From a virus, in IMG/VR virus record IMGVR_UViG_3300009514_000888, positions 122,299 through 186,298 of that record: 64,000 bases of DNA. One strand, given 5' to 3'. Position 1 is the stretch's first letter. Every line of letters begins with the position of its first letter. This document shows positions 26,112 through 34,749 of this stretch, one piece after another. A program made the position numbers and the translations under genes. The notes beneath the pieces are model-generated. The model was not told where the DNA came from. It saw nothing but the letters and a program-made list of their open reading frames with translations, and ran no database searches.

Positions 26112-26336
26112 ATGCCTAGAGAGTATGCTTTTTTCTTTCACTACAACAAACCGGCATCTGCGCGCGCGGGAAAGCCGCAAATATCGGTGCATTATAAAAA
26201 CGCCTGTCACATCGTGGATAATGTTGTCGTCAACGTCAAAACATGGGGGCATCTTAACAAGCGCCAACCGAGATTTGTGGTTAAGGGGCGATGCAGCCAG
26301 ATGCGCGTCAGGGGAGGCGTAGCCTACTTCGATTGA
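26112..26336 (+). CDS. Small hypothetical protein
   Basis: A 74-residue protein from the ATG at 26112 (MPREYAFFF). A GTG at 26079 would add 11 residues. The body looks coding and compact (KPQISVHYKNACHIVDNVVVN, then RFVVKG), with alternating strands and basic residues that could bind nucleic acid. No family was recognised. The RBS is weak, and the flanking gaps of about 65 bp are featureless. Confidence 0.5.
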   Translation: MPREYAFFFHYNKPASARAGKPQISVHYKNACHIVDNVVVNVKTWGHLNKRQPRFVVKGRCSQMRVRGGVAYFD

Positions 26337-26404
26337 AGGATAATTCACTTCTTTTGCTGGAATTAATCTAACGGTATTGCCTGCTTCACCAAAGGGGGAG
26401 AGAT

Positions 26405-26644
26405 ATGGGTGATTATCGTTTTTATAGTCATGGCTGGTGGGACGATAGTGACCTGGAGCATTTCATGCAGTTTGCCATTGCGGATGACAATACTGGCGAA
26501 ACAGTTTGGAATAGTGCATGGTTCGACCTCAAATGTGCGGATGCATCGGTTACGAAAATGATGCGTAATCAGATCAATGCTTTAGCCGAAAAATACGATA
26601 TGGAGATAGATACCGAGCCTGATGACTTATGTCGATGGCGCTAG
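26405..26644 (+). CDS. Small hypothetical acidic protein
   Basis: A 79-residue protein behind a strong GGGGAGAG ribosome binding site. It is acidic and Trp-rich (HGWWDDSDLEH, NSAWFDLK), with a helical C-terminal half (SVTKMMRNQINALAEKYDM). No family was recognised. It lies in a run of small genes, typical of an accessory region. Confidence 0.6.
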   Translation: MGDYRFYSHGWWDDSDLEHFMQFAIADDNTGETVWNSAWFDLKCADASVTKMMRNQINALAEKYDMEIDTEPDDLCRWR

Positions 26645-26679
26645 GACGACCATGCCAATGATCCTACAAGGAAAAATAA

Positions 26680-26898
26680 ATGTCTAAATTACTCAAAGCG
26701 ACCCGCAAGCATTACGAAGCCCAGATAGCCGAAGCCGAAGCTAACTTAGAAATTATCCTGCACAACAACGCCGGGATTGGGGATCATACAGATTTCCAGG
26801 CAGAAGTTCGCAAATGGCTGGAGCAACTTGATCATGCCGAAAGCGTGTTGGGAACGCTAGGAAAGCATTCAAATCAATTGATTTATCAACCGGAATAA
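26680..26898 (+). CDS. Small helical protein, paralogue of the gene at 22112
   Basis: A 72-residue protein with AAGGA upstream. It aligns from its first helix with the product at 22112-22321: KHYEAQIAEAEANLEIILH, then GDHTDF, then KWLEQLDHAESVLGTLGKH. Two copies in one genome suggest a duplicated small structural or regulatory factor. Function unknown. Confidence 0.7.
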   Translation: MSKLLKATRKHYEAQIAEAEANLEIILHNNAGIGDHTDFQAEVRKWLEQLDHAESVLGTLGKHSNQLIYQPE

Positions 26899-26899
26899 A

Positions 26900-27874
26900 G
26901 TGACTATCGTAGATGAATCCTTGGACTATCCTTTCCGGGACAAGATGATTCTTGTGGCCGGCTGTCATGGCATGGTCGGCTCTGCTGTGATGCGCAAGTT
27001 AGAGGAGCGGGGGCATCCGTCTCATTTGCTGCCCAAGATAACGAGACAAGGGTTTGACCTGTGCAATGCCCAGGATGTGGAGCGGCTATTCCAATGGCAT
27101 CGCCCGGACTATGTGGTTTTGGCGGCGGCGGTCGTCGGCGGCATTTATGCTAATCATACGAAACAGGTTCAATTCATTCGCGATAATCTCCAGATACAGA
27201 ATAACGTCATTGATGCGTGCTGTAGGCATGGCGTGCGAAAGTTGATTTTCTTGGGATCATCATGCGCGTATCCGAGGGAGTGTCCGCAGCCTATTAAGGA
27301 AGAATATTTGCTTACTGGTCCCTTGGAGGAAACTAATCAATGGTATGCCGTTGCAAAGATCGCAGGCATTAAATACGTGCATGCTTGTTTGAATGAAAAG
27401 CTATTGAACGCTTCTTGCTTGATGCCAACGAATCTCTTCGGGCCGAACGACAATTACAATTACAATACATCCCATGTTTTTCCTGCATTAATTAGGCGGA
27501 TACATGAGGCCAAGGAGTGGAAGTCTCCTATTGTTTTGTGGGGTGATGGAACTCCCAAAAGAGAATTCATGCATGTTGACGACATGGCTGACGCTATTCT
27601 CTATTTTATGGCAATGGACGAGAATATACCATTGGTTAACGTAGGTTGGGGGAAGGATATTTCTATTTGGGATTTAGCGAAATTAATGGCCAAGATTATC
27701 GGTTTTGAAGAAGAAATACTGATTAATCCCAGTTTGCCTAATGGCACGCCCCGAAAGCTTCTGGATACATCGTTTCTAAATAGCAAGGGATGGGAACCCT
27801 CGATATCGCTAAGAGAGGGGATCGCTAGCACATATGAGGATTTTGTAAAGAATTATGATACCCTGAGGAAATGA
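26900..27874 (+). CDS. fcl: GDP-L-fucose synthase (3,5-epimerase/4-reductase)
   Basis: Converts GDP-4-keto-6-deoxymannose, the Gmd product, to GDP-L-fucose. The GTG at 26900 gives 324 residues, close to the usual 310-320; an ATG at 26945 (MILVAGCHG) would be shorter. GCHGMVGSAV (21-30) is the NADPH-binding loop, VVGGI (78-82) is the Fcl-typical segment, SSCAYP (120-125) holds the catalytic Ser, and Tyr149/Lys153 (YAVAK) complete the active site. FGPNDNYNYNTSHVFPALIRR matches the Fcl substrate region. It is followed with ATGA overlap by a DxD glycosyltransferase that could use the product. Confidence 0.92.
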   Translation: MTIVDESLDYPFRDKMILVAGCHGMVGSAVMRKLEERGHPSHLLPKITRQGFDLCNAQDVERLFQWHRPDYVVLAAAVVGGIYANHTKQVQFIRDNLQIQNNVIDACCRHGVRKLIFLGSSCAYPRECPQPIKEEYLLTGPLEETNQWYAVAKIAGIKYVHACLNEKLLNASCLMPTNLFGPNDNYNYNTSHVFPALIRRIHEAKEWKSPIVLWGDGTPKREFMHVDDMADAILYFMAMDENIPLVNVGWGKDISIWDLAKLMAKIIGFEEEILINPSLPNGTPRKLLDTSFLNSKGWEPSISLREGIASTYEDFVKNYDTLRK

Positions 27875-28629
27875 GTATAAAGAAAGCTATTTATTTTGTG
27901 GCTTATGATTATCCTTTCACCCAAATGGCATCTCTTGCCTTGAGGTCTTTGAGAACGCGAGGCAAATTTCAGGGAACAGTTGTTATTTTTACGAATGCCA
28001 ACGGAGACAATCGTCGTCAAATGGAGCCGTATGCCGAAGTTGTTTATCACAGCAAATCCAAAATTATTCCCAAGGCCATGAAGTTCAAAAGTCCGAAGTA
28101 TTTCAACTTCAAGCCCTATGATTGTATCATGTATTTGGACTGCGACATGCTTGTGTTGCGCAGTTTGAATTCGTTGTTTCGATTGGTGACAGATCGCAAT
28201 GTAGTCTGTCGCAGCGCTTCAGATGGAGGAAGCATGCTGGACAACAAGACTTGTTGTTGGCGGTTTAGGGATGACAATGAGAAGCAGAAAGCCAGAAGTC
28301 GGCCATGCGTAAATTCAGGTTTTTTCTGCGTTGGTAATTGGACTTTTCACGAGATTTGCAGGCGGTGGGACAAGAGGATCAATATTCGATCTTGTATGCC
28401 TCCCAAAGGCATTTATGATCAGCCAGCATTCAATTGTGTGTTGACCAGGTACAACTATGATATTGAATACGTTAGCCCGCGCAAGATTGTTTATGCCGGG
28501 GACAAGATGGGGTCATCTGCTATTCTTTGTCATTTTGAGCATGGACAAAAACTGAAAAGAATGAACGAGTTCCTTAAGTCCTTATCCGATTTTGAGAGTC
28601 CCGAAGCGGCTTTCCAGCAGGCGCATTAG
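27871..28629 (+). CDS. GT-A glycosyltransferase (GT8-like, DxD)
   Basis: A 252-residue protein. MYLDCDMLVLRSLNSLF has the DxD metal-binding motif at Asp90/Asp92 in the hydrophobic setting of GT8 (galactosyl or glycogenin-type) enzymes. NSGFFCVG and IYDQPAFNCVLTR are the matching downstream GT8 segments (NsGv and D-q-l-N). It is translationally coupled to fcl. Its donor is unknown; GT8 members more often use UDP-sugars than GDP-fucose. The last 48 bp overlap the convergent gene on the minus strand. Confidence 0.75.
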   Translation: MSIKKAIYFVAYDYPFTQMASLALRSLRTRGKFQGTVVIFTNANGDNRRQMEPYAEVVYHSKSKIIPKAMKFKSPKYFNFKPYDCIMYLDCDMLVLRSLNSLFRLVTDRNVVCRSASDGGSMLDNKTCCWRFRDDNEKQKARSRPCVNSGFFCVGNWTFHEICRRWDKRINIRSCMPPKGIYDQPAFNCVLTRYNYDIEYVSPRKIVYAGDKMGSSAILCHFEHGQKLKRMNEFLKSLSDFESPEAAFQQAH

Positions 28630-28917
28630 CGTTTGTTTGACGACCCGATCTTTGAGTCGCTTTTGCCCTGCTTCGTCTTGCGGGATCATGCTGTCTGAGG
28701 TTGGTTCGTCGTGGACCAGAATTTGCCCGTCACCTGTTTCTGATCCCCATCGACCCTCGTCGGTTTGATAGACCAGGAAGGTCGGCGGCAGCAGGCTGGC
28801 GTCAATCCCGTCTTCCTCTAATTCTGTCTTGAGAGATTGATATTCGGTATCTAGAAGATGCTTGAGAGTATCGTAGTATTTATAGCTTGAAAATTTGGCT
28901 CTGACATACCAGTTCAT
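28582..28917 (-). CDS. Hypothetical protein
   Basis: A 111-residue protein from ATG 28917 (MNWYVRAKFSSYKYY). A TTG at 28935 would add 6 residues and has a GGATGGGG sequence upstream. The sequence is mixed helix/strand, with a highly charged middle (TELEEDGIDAS). No family was recognised. It is the only minus-strand gene in this part, and its 3' end overlaps the glycosyltransferase. Confidence 0.5.
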   Translation of the reverse strand: MNWYVRAKFSSYKYYDTLKHLLDTEYQSLKTELEEDGIDASLLPPTFLVYQTDEGRWGSETGDGQILVHDEPTSDSMIPQDEAGQKRLKDRVVKQTLMRLLESRFGTLKIG

Positions 28918-28988
28918 ACCTGTTATTCGTAACAAAATGCCCCATCCCTTTGTTAATCTGAGAGCGGGAAGAAGTCGATGGAGGAAGT

Positions 28989-29366
28989 ATGATTGTCAAA
29001 AGGGATGATGATGGCAAGAAAAAACAGGCTGCATCCTCTGATCAACCAGATGCGGCGGGGAAACCTCAACTGACGGCTGGCCAGCTGAATGTCTTAAAGC
29101 AGAGGTGCGAACATGACAATATTGAGTTCTATTACAGGGCGACAGATCGGCTGAAGCATTACATTATCCAAGGGCATCCTATTACCGATCAGCTGCCCGA
29201 TCTTATCAAATCTGCCTTACTAGCAGGCAAGGGCATCGCTGTGACGAGAGAGATGATCTATCGATGGATATCTGGCAGCCTTGATCGACGAAATGCTTTC
29301 ATCTTAGAGCATGCAGAGATTCGGGTTGAGAATGATCCCATGACCGTCATTAGGAAATTTTCATGA
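28989..29366 (+). CDS. Hypothetical protein, helical
   Basis: A 125-residue protein with GGAGGA ahead of the ATG. The first 30 residues are Lys/Asp/Gln-rich and likely disordered; the rest looks helical and soluble. The stop overlaps the ATG of the epimerase-intein gene (ATGA). No family was recognised. Confidence 0.6.
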   Translation: MIVKRDDDGKKKQAASSDQPDAAGKPQLTAGQLNVLKQRCEHDNIEFYYRATDRLKHYIIQGHPITDQLPDLIKSALLAGKGIAVTREMIYRWISGSLDRRNAFILEHAEIRVENDPMTVIRKFS

Positions 29367-31282
29367 CTAGATGTCTGGTAACAGGGGGAGCTGGGTTTAT
29401 AGGATCGAACCTGGTGGATAGACTCGTGTCTCTCGATGAGCAGGTCGTGGTTATTGACAATCTTTCGAGCGGTCATCTAGAGAACATTCAGTCCAGCATG
29501 AGGGAGGGCAATGTGCAGTTTGTGGAGATAGACATTGCTAACAGGGAAGAGTTGGAAACCTATATGATGGGAGAGGAGTTTGACGCCATCTTCCATCTGG
29601 CGGCTGTTCCGCGCGTTCAGTTTTCCATCGCCAATCCGCACCTGACCAATGAAACCAATATTACAGGGACGCTTAATATGTTATTGGCGGCTAAACGGCA
29701 AGGCATTCAAAGGTTTGTCTATTCCGCCAGCTCATCGGCCTATGGTAATCAGGACGATCTTCCCTTGACTGAGGACATGAAGCCCAACCCCATGTCCCCA
29801 TATGCGTTACAGAAGTTGGCAGGCGAACAGTATGCGAAGATGTTTCATGATTTGTATGGCATGGAGACGGTATCGTTACGGTATTTCAACGTCTATGGAA
29901 AGAAGCAAGACCCAGAAGGCGCATATGCGACTTTGGTTCCCAAATTCATCAATCGCTTGATGGACGGAAAGACGGCGGTGATCAATGGTGACGGCGAACA
30001 AACTCGTGACTTCTGCATGGGAGCTGGCAGTAGAGTTTTGATGGGAGATTTGACCTGGAAGCCTATAGAGGACATTAGGCAAGGTGACCGTGTTGTTTCA
30101 TTTGATGAAAAGCCTACTAATAGAAAGAGAAATTTTAGGGTTGAAACAGTAGAGCATACTACTTCATATATATCCACAAATGTGGTTAAGATAAAAACAG
30201 AAAACCGGGATATTGTTTGCACGAATAATCATCCCTGGTTGACTAATAAGTCTGTTTTTAGAGATGCAAGATGGCTGTCAGAGGCATTAAAGAGGGGAAG
30301 TCCAGGCATTAAGTCTTTTAGCACTCCTGTGTCTTATGAAGAATCCCAATGTTTTAGAGACGGGTATCATAGTTACAGGGATCATGGATCATCTCATTAT
30401 TCGACAGGATTAGCAGTTACAGATATGTCTTTTGTGGACAGGTTTGTATCGCATGAAAATGGCGAACACTGGAATCGGTATGAAAGATCGCATTCGTATT
30501 CAGGAAGTCGAACATTACAACCAGGTAAAAAAGAAGTTTTGGATTATCATTTGAGTTTGATTGATAATGCCGATTGGAGTAACGAAGAATTTTGCAGAGG
30601 TTGGTTGAGTGGGGTTTTCGATTCAGAAGGAGCGGTTTCCAAATGGAGTCTTAGACTAAGTAATAAAGACGAGAGAGTATGTGATCGTATTCGTTATGTA
30701 TTGAATATGTTTGATTTTGATTGGTCAGAGATGATGAGGAAGGATACTTTGGTTATCTTTTCAATATTAGGAGGTTTGCCAGAGCAGGTTAGATTTTTTG
30801 CCTCCTTTAAGCCAGCTGTAGCTCGCAAACCTGACATGGATGGTCTAGAAGTGAAAGGACATATTGAAAACATAGTTGATATACATCCAACATTATGTCA
30901 AAGAGTTTATAATTTACAGATATCTAATCATAAGACATTCATAGTTGATGGCTTGTTGTGTCACAATACATCTGTCGAAGATGTAGTAGAAGCGAATATT
31001 CTGGCTGCTTGGCCAGATAACGAGTTAGCGTTTGGCAAGACTTTCAATATAGGAGCAGGTCACAATCGTTCGGTCAATGAAGTAGCCCAGGTGATTTGCG
31101 CTGCTGTCGGCGCGGACACGAGTTTGGTCGAGCATGGCCCGGCAGTAATTGAGCCGAAAGATACGTTGGCGAGTATTGAACAAGCCAGTCGATTATTGAG
31201 CTGGGAGCCGATGGTGGATTTCTCGGAAGGTTTAAGCAGGACAGTAGAATACTATATGGAGCAGAAGGAGCAGAGGGCATGA
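29363..31282 (+). CDS. NDP-sugar epimerase (extended SDR) interrupted by an intein
   Basis: A 639-residue precursor. Removing residues 218-535 leaves a 321-residue extended SDR of normal size. The extein shows GGAGFIG (8-14), SASSSAYG, YALQK as the catalytic Tyr-x-x-x-Lys and RYFNVYG. The two exteins join as GEQTRDF/TSVEDVVEAN, which matches the conserved GD-x-x-RDF-x-x-VeDv of UDP-glucose 4-epimerase-like enzymes, so the insertion lies in an active-site loop. An UDP-glucose/GlcNAc 4-epimerase or similar activity is likely. It is translationally coupled to the genes before and after it. Confidence 0.9.
   Translation: MTRCLVTGGAGFIGSNLVDRLVSLDEQVVVIDNLSSGHLENIQSSMREGNVQFVEIDIANREELETYMMGEEFDAIFHLAAVPRVQFSIANPHLTNETNITGTLNMLLAAKRQGIQRFVYSASSSAYGNQDDLPLTEDMKPNPMSPYALQKLAGEQYAKMFHDLYGMETVSLRYFNVYGKKQDPEGAYATLVPKFINRLMDGKTAVINGDGEQTRDFCMGAGSRVLMGDLTWKPIEDIRQGDRVVSFDEKPTNRKRNFRVETVEHTTSYISTNVVKIKTENRDIVCTNNHPWLTNKSVFRDARWLSEALKRGSPGIKSFSTPVSYEESQCFRDGYHSYRDHGSSHYSTGLAVTDMSFVDRFVSHENGEHWNRYERSHSYSGSRTLQPGKKEVLDYHLSLIDNADWSNEEFCRGWLSGVFDSEGAVSKWSLRLSNKDERVCDRIRYVLNMFDFDWSEMMRKDTLVIFSILGGLPEQVRFFASFKPAVARKPDMDGLEVKGHIENIVDIHPTLCQRVYNLQISNHKTFIVDGLLCHNTSVEDVVEANILAAWPDNELAFGKTFNIGAGHNRSVNEVAQVICAAVGADTSLVEHGPAVIEPKDTLASIEQASRLLSWEPMVDFSEGLSRTVEYYMEQKEQRA
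30014..30967 (+). other. Intein (318 residues) with splicing blocks and one LAGLIDADG-like motif
   Basis: Begins at Cys (TGC at 30014) with CMGAGSRVLMGDLTWKPIED (block A). Block B is IVCTNNHPWL, with the conserved T-x-x-H. A GWLSGVFDSEGAVS segment is the LAGLIDADG-like block C. Block F/G is VYNLQISNHKTFIVDG followed by LLCHN. The last two residues are His-Asn and the +1 extein residue is Thr, all canonical for class 1 splicing. A second LAGLIDADG motif is not obvious, so the endonuclease may be inactive or divergent. Confidence 0.93.
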
Positions 31283-31608
31283 ACAAAAAACGTCCAAGAC
31301 GCAATGAGCAAACGAATGTTCTGGGGGAGCAGACCGAGATGTTGCCACAGCAGACGCCCGAGAAGGTTGAGTCGCAGCGGCCGGTCCAGGATCGAGAAGC
31401 AGTGTTGACTCAATTTCTTGACTTGGAGGGGAAGCTCCTTTTGGTTCGTGTCAATACAGAAGGGTTGGATATCAACCAGGCGGATCAGGAGATTAACAAA
31501 GTTGCTACGCAGCTAGAGGAGTTATTGGAGAGACATGGTGTTCAATGTATGGCTCTGGTTACTCATCATCTAGTTGATATGCATCTGGTGGAAAGCTCAA
31601 AGGGTTGA
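31279..31608 (+). CDS. Hypothetical protein with disordered N-terminus
   Basis: A 109-residue protein whose ATG overlaps the epimerase stop. The first 45 residues are rich in Gln, Glu, Pro and Arg, and the rest forms probable helices (NQADQEINKVATQLEELLERH). No family was recognised. It ends in a helical segment with His-Leu-Val repeats. It lies in the transition from the sugar genes to the PhoH and large-protein unit. Confidence 0.55.
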   Translation: MNKKRPRRNEQTNVLGEQTEMLPQQTPEKVESQRPVQDREAVLTQFLDLEGKLLLVRVNTEGLDINQADQEINKVATQLEELLERHGVQCMALVTHHLVDMHLVESSKG

Positions 31609-31642
31609 TGAAGGGGTTGATGAAAATATAGGATATGAATAT

Positions 31643-32092
31643 ATGTTAAAACGAGACGAGGTTATGCCGCGTAAGTCTGAGCATCTTAGGATATTCAGTG
31701 GGTTCGAGGAGTATTGGCATTACATTCGTTGTCTTTCATCCAACCAGAAGAAAATCTTGTTTGAAAGCCTTTCCTCCAAAGAACGCGAACTACTCTCTCG
31801 ATCCGTAACCACCGGCGGATGGGAGCAGGTTTGCTATCGCGATATATTGAATCAAATCCTGGATGACATTAAGGAAGAATATGGTATTGATTTACTCGAA
31901 GCCCGTTTTAGAGTTTTGAGCGGCAAGTCTTCTTATTTGCCAAGGGAAGTTTGGGAAGAGGCTGTTTTGAGAATCCATGAGCATGATCCAGACGAAGAGC
32001 ATACGCGATTCATTTTTGGAGGATTGGTGGCCAAGGTTTGCGATGCTAATCCTGATATGGTATGCTTATTGAGACTAGGGGACGAGGAATAG
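31643..32092 (+). CDS. Hypothetical protein, helical
   Basis: A 149-residue protein from ATG 31643 with AGGA upstream; ATG 31664 (MPRKSEHL) is an alternative. Many charged helices (KKILFESLSSKERELLS, RDILNQILDDIKEEYG). No family was recognised. Its end overlaps the ATG proposed for phoH by 31 bp, which suggests coupling. Confidence 0.55.
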   Translation: MLKRDEVMPRKSEHLRIFSGFEEYWHYIRCLSSNQKKILFESLSSKERELLSRSVTTGGWEQVCYRDILNQILDDIKEEYGIDLLEARFRVLSGKSSYLPREVWEEAVLRIHEHDPDEEHTRFIFGGLVAKVCDANPDMVCLLRLGDEE

Positions 32093-32778
32093 GATTGAAC
32101 AAAAGTTCACGAGCCAGGCCTCCATCGCCGCGCTCTGACCCTACGCTTCGGGCGTTGAATGCTGTCCAGAAGGAAGCGATCAAGGCGATCATGGGTAATG
32201 ACGTTACGATCCTGCATGGTTGTGCCGGAACTGGAAAGACGTACATCGCTGTCAAGTTTGGACTGCAACAGTTTTTGCGAGGCTACTACGACAAACTTAT
32301 TTTTACGCGGCCATGTGTGGAGGCATACGGCGAATCATTGGGTTTCCTGCCTGGAACGTTTAACGATAAGATTTTTCCTTACCTTGCGCCCATGTTGGAC
32401 ATTTTGAGGGCATCTCTCCCGACGAAAGACCTAAATGCATCAATAGAAGAAGGCAAAATCGTTACATTGCCTTTGGCGTTCCAGCGGGGCGTCACGTTCC
32501 ATCGGTCATATGTTGTTGCGGATGAGATGCAGAATTCGGTTCCCCCACAAATGAGGTTACTGTTGACGCGGTTAGGCGAAGGGTCTAAAATAGTGGTAAC
32601 TGGAGACCCTTTTCAGTCCGATATCCCTGGCAGGACCAACGGTTTGACGGATGCGATCAGACGACTTGACAAACTCCGGCAAGTTGCTACCCTTGAAATG
32701 GGTAGGGATGCCATCGTTCGTCATCCGCTCATTGCAGACATAGAAGATCGATATTCACGAAAATTGGAGAAGCATTGA
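32062..32778 (+). CDS. phoH: PhoH-like P-loop ATPase
   Basis: A 238-residue protein. Walker A is GCAGTGKT (residues 53-60), VVADEMQNS is the Walker B/DEMQN-like element, and VVTGDPFQSDIPG near residues 186-198 is the PhoH-typical GD-x-x-Q-x-D segment. PhoH-like genes are frequent in phages; the family is linked to RNA metabolism, not firmly assigned. The ATG overlaps the upstream gene; a TTG at 32095 with a GAGGA site upstream is also plausible and would remove a poorly conserved N-terminus. Confidence 0.85.
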   Translation: MLIETRGRGIGLNKSSRARPPSPRSDPTLRALNAVQKEAIKAIMGNDVTILHGCAGTGKTYIAVKFGLQQFLRGYYDKLIFTRPCVEAYGESLGFLPGTFNDKIFPYLAPMLDILRASLPTKDLNASIEEGKIVTLPLAFQRGVTFHRSYVVADEMQNSVPPQMRLLLTRLGEGSKIVVTGDPFQSDIPGRTNGLTDAIRRLDKLRQVATLEMGRDAIVRHPLIADIEDRYSRKLEKH

Positions 32779-32808
32779 CAACCGATTCGCCGTAGCAAGG
32801 GGTAACAG

Positions 32809-34722
32809 ATGTTGAACACGGAAGTTGCTGGTGCAACAGAGTCAGTCGCCTATCAGAGTCCGTTCGCCTCGAAGATGCTCAAGTACATTGAGCAGAACGA
32901 AGCGATCCTCGATGATCCTGATTTGCAGGTCGAGTCCTATCTAGATAAATGGATGGGGGAAGATGACCGGCTGTATTTCGCCCGTCTTTGCGAAGCAAGA
33001 CTAGGCGGTTCCCGCGCGGACAAGTTTTTGACGACCGTCTTTTCGGCGTTCGGGTCGGATTACAACCCTGGGCGTCCAGAGCTGGAATTTTCAAAGCATG
33101 CCGAGCGGTTCTTGCGGCATTATGAGGAATTGATCCTCGAACGCATCAAAACATTCAGCAACTACAGGCAGTTCCGTAACTACCCAGAGCACGTTTACAA
33201 CGGCGTCATGGATGGTATTGCTTATGGTCTTGGCGAACCCAGGGAGCTGAAAGGCAATCGTAAGTCGGTGGACCAGCGACTGCATTTCTTCATCGTCTAC
33301 CCCGAGCATTTGACTGGTCGCGCCGTTCTCTCGTTGCGACGCGGCAAGGTTTTGGTCAAGAGTCGCGAAGAGATTACGGCTCGCGAACACAAAAACGGAT
33401 ATCGATCCATCGATGAAGCCAAGAGCGCCAAGACGAAGATCATCGGCCCGGATGGCCTCGAGCGAGGCGTGGCTCGCCATGTCAAGGCGGATCGTTCGTT
33501 GCGCGATCTCTGTCTTGAGATTTTGACGACAGTTTCGGAGAGCACCAAGGGGCGTTCGGATGGTTTGCTCGTGCGCCTGATGTCTTTGATCGAATCGAAG
33601 CATGAGGATATCCAGAATTGGGTTAGTTTCCATATCTGGATGCGCATACGTCATTCTCTGTCCAGAGAGATAGACCGCAAGCAAGGCGAGGGTTCCATTC
33701 ACGGATCGTTGACCAAATATGTCAGCGCTTCTGGGGCGCGTCGTCACCCGCTGGAGGATGATGCGATGTTTGACTCCATTGCGCTGGGCATGGATGAATG
33801 CGATGACGCTATGGGCGGCGGCCAAGAATATATGCCGGTTCCCTTACGCATTCGATTTCGCGAAGATACCGAGGAAGAGCGCAAGGAGACGGCGGATACT
33901 GCGCGCTCTATTATGCTGGATTCCCTATCGGACACGAAATCTCTGAGCGATTACATTATCGAGCAGTTGCGTACCAGTGGCAAGGCCAAGAGCGCAGAGA
34001 GAGCGGACAAACTGGAGGCGGTCATGGAATTGGCGCTGCGCCAGATTCATGAGCTTTTCCAGCCAGAGCATGAGCGATCCAGGCGGTTCTTCAATGCGAC
34101 CGACAAGGGTCTCCGCTACCATCAGAAGGGATCGCGGATCATTATCCATTACGACGGCGAACGCGAACTGGACAAGTTGATTTCGCCCTCGCTGTTGGTG
34201 CAGGAAGTGCGCGATACAGCCCAGATTAAGCTGAAGATTCATAATCTTAAGCGATCTGGTATGCATATGGCGAGCATTCCGAAGCGAATGAGGGATGACC
34301 GCAAATTGGGAGAGATTGCCGAGAGGCTGACAGTAGACTTGGCATTTGTCAAGCGGACACTGAACCAGCCGCGAAAAACGGTTAAGATGCTGGCGAGTAT
34401 GAAGTTTTCTGCCAAGACACGGAAAGAGATCAAGAACTACTTTGGGCATTGGTGGGTCGAGATGCTGCCCATTATGCTTGAGGTTTACGAGGACTATCCT
34501 GTTCGTGCTCGGCGAGACCTGTTTGCGATCCTGGGCGTTCACAACTACATTGCCCAGGGGCACGGATGGGGCTGGAATGTTAACCGCGTAAGCGGTATCT
34601 CCAATACTCGCATGTATTACATGGCGCTGGGAATCGATCTGGACCTATCGGATGATCCAGAGCATTGCGACATTGTGCAAAGAGAAAAGCTGCACCAGGA
34701 AACCTTGCGGCGCAAGAAATAA
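32809..34722 (+). CDS. Large hypothetical protein, basic, HTH-like C-terminus
   Basis: A 637-residue protein rich in Arg, Lys, Glu and Leu, with no recognised family. The middle contains helical stretches (LLVRLMSLIESKHEDIQNW). KLGEIAERLTVDLAFVKRTLN, near residue 505, has helix-turn-helix spacing and may bind nucleic acid. The length and position between phoH and head-tail genes are compatible with a structural or DNA-processing protein. RBS-like sequence is AGGGG 11 nt before the ATG. Confidence 0.65.
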   Translation: MLNTEVAGATESVAYQSPFASKMLKYIEQNEAILDDPDLQVESYLDKWMGEDDRLYFARLCEARLGGSRADKFLTTVFSAFGSDYNPGRPELEFSKHAERFLRHYEELILERIKTFSNYRQFRNYPEHVYNGVMDGIAYGLGEPRELKGNRKSVDQRLHFFIVYPEHLTGRAVLSLRRGKVLVKSREEITAREHKNGYRSIDEAKSAKTKIIGPDGLERGVARHVKADRSLRDLCLEILTTVSESTKGRSDGLLVRLMSLIESKHEDIQNWVSFHIWMRIRHSLSREIDRKQGEGSIHGSLTKYVSASGARRHPLEDDAMFDSIALGMDECDDAMGGGQEYMPVPLRIRFREDTEEERKETADTARSIMLDSLSDTKSLSDYIIEQLRTSGKAKSAERADKLEAVMELALRQIHELFQPEHERSRRFFNATDKGLRYHQKGSRIIIHYDGERELDKLISPSLLVQEVRDTAQIKLKIHNLKRSGMHMASIPKRMRDDRKLGEIAERLTVDLAFVKRTLNQPRKTVKMLASMKFSAKTRKEIKNYFGHWWVEMLPIMLEVYEDYPVRARRDLFAILGVHNYIAQGHGWGWNVNRVSGISNTRMYYMALGIDLDLSDDPEHCDIVQREKLHQETLRRKK

Positions 34723-34749
34723 TCCGCCTCGTCATCCAAAGGGACAGCC

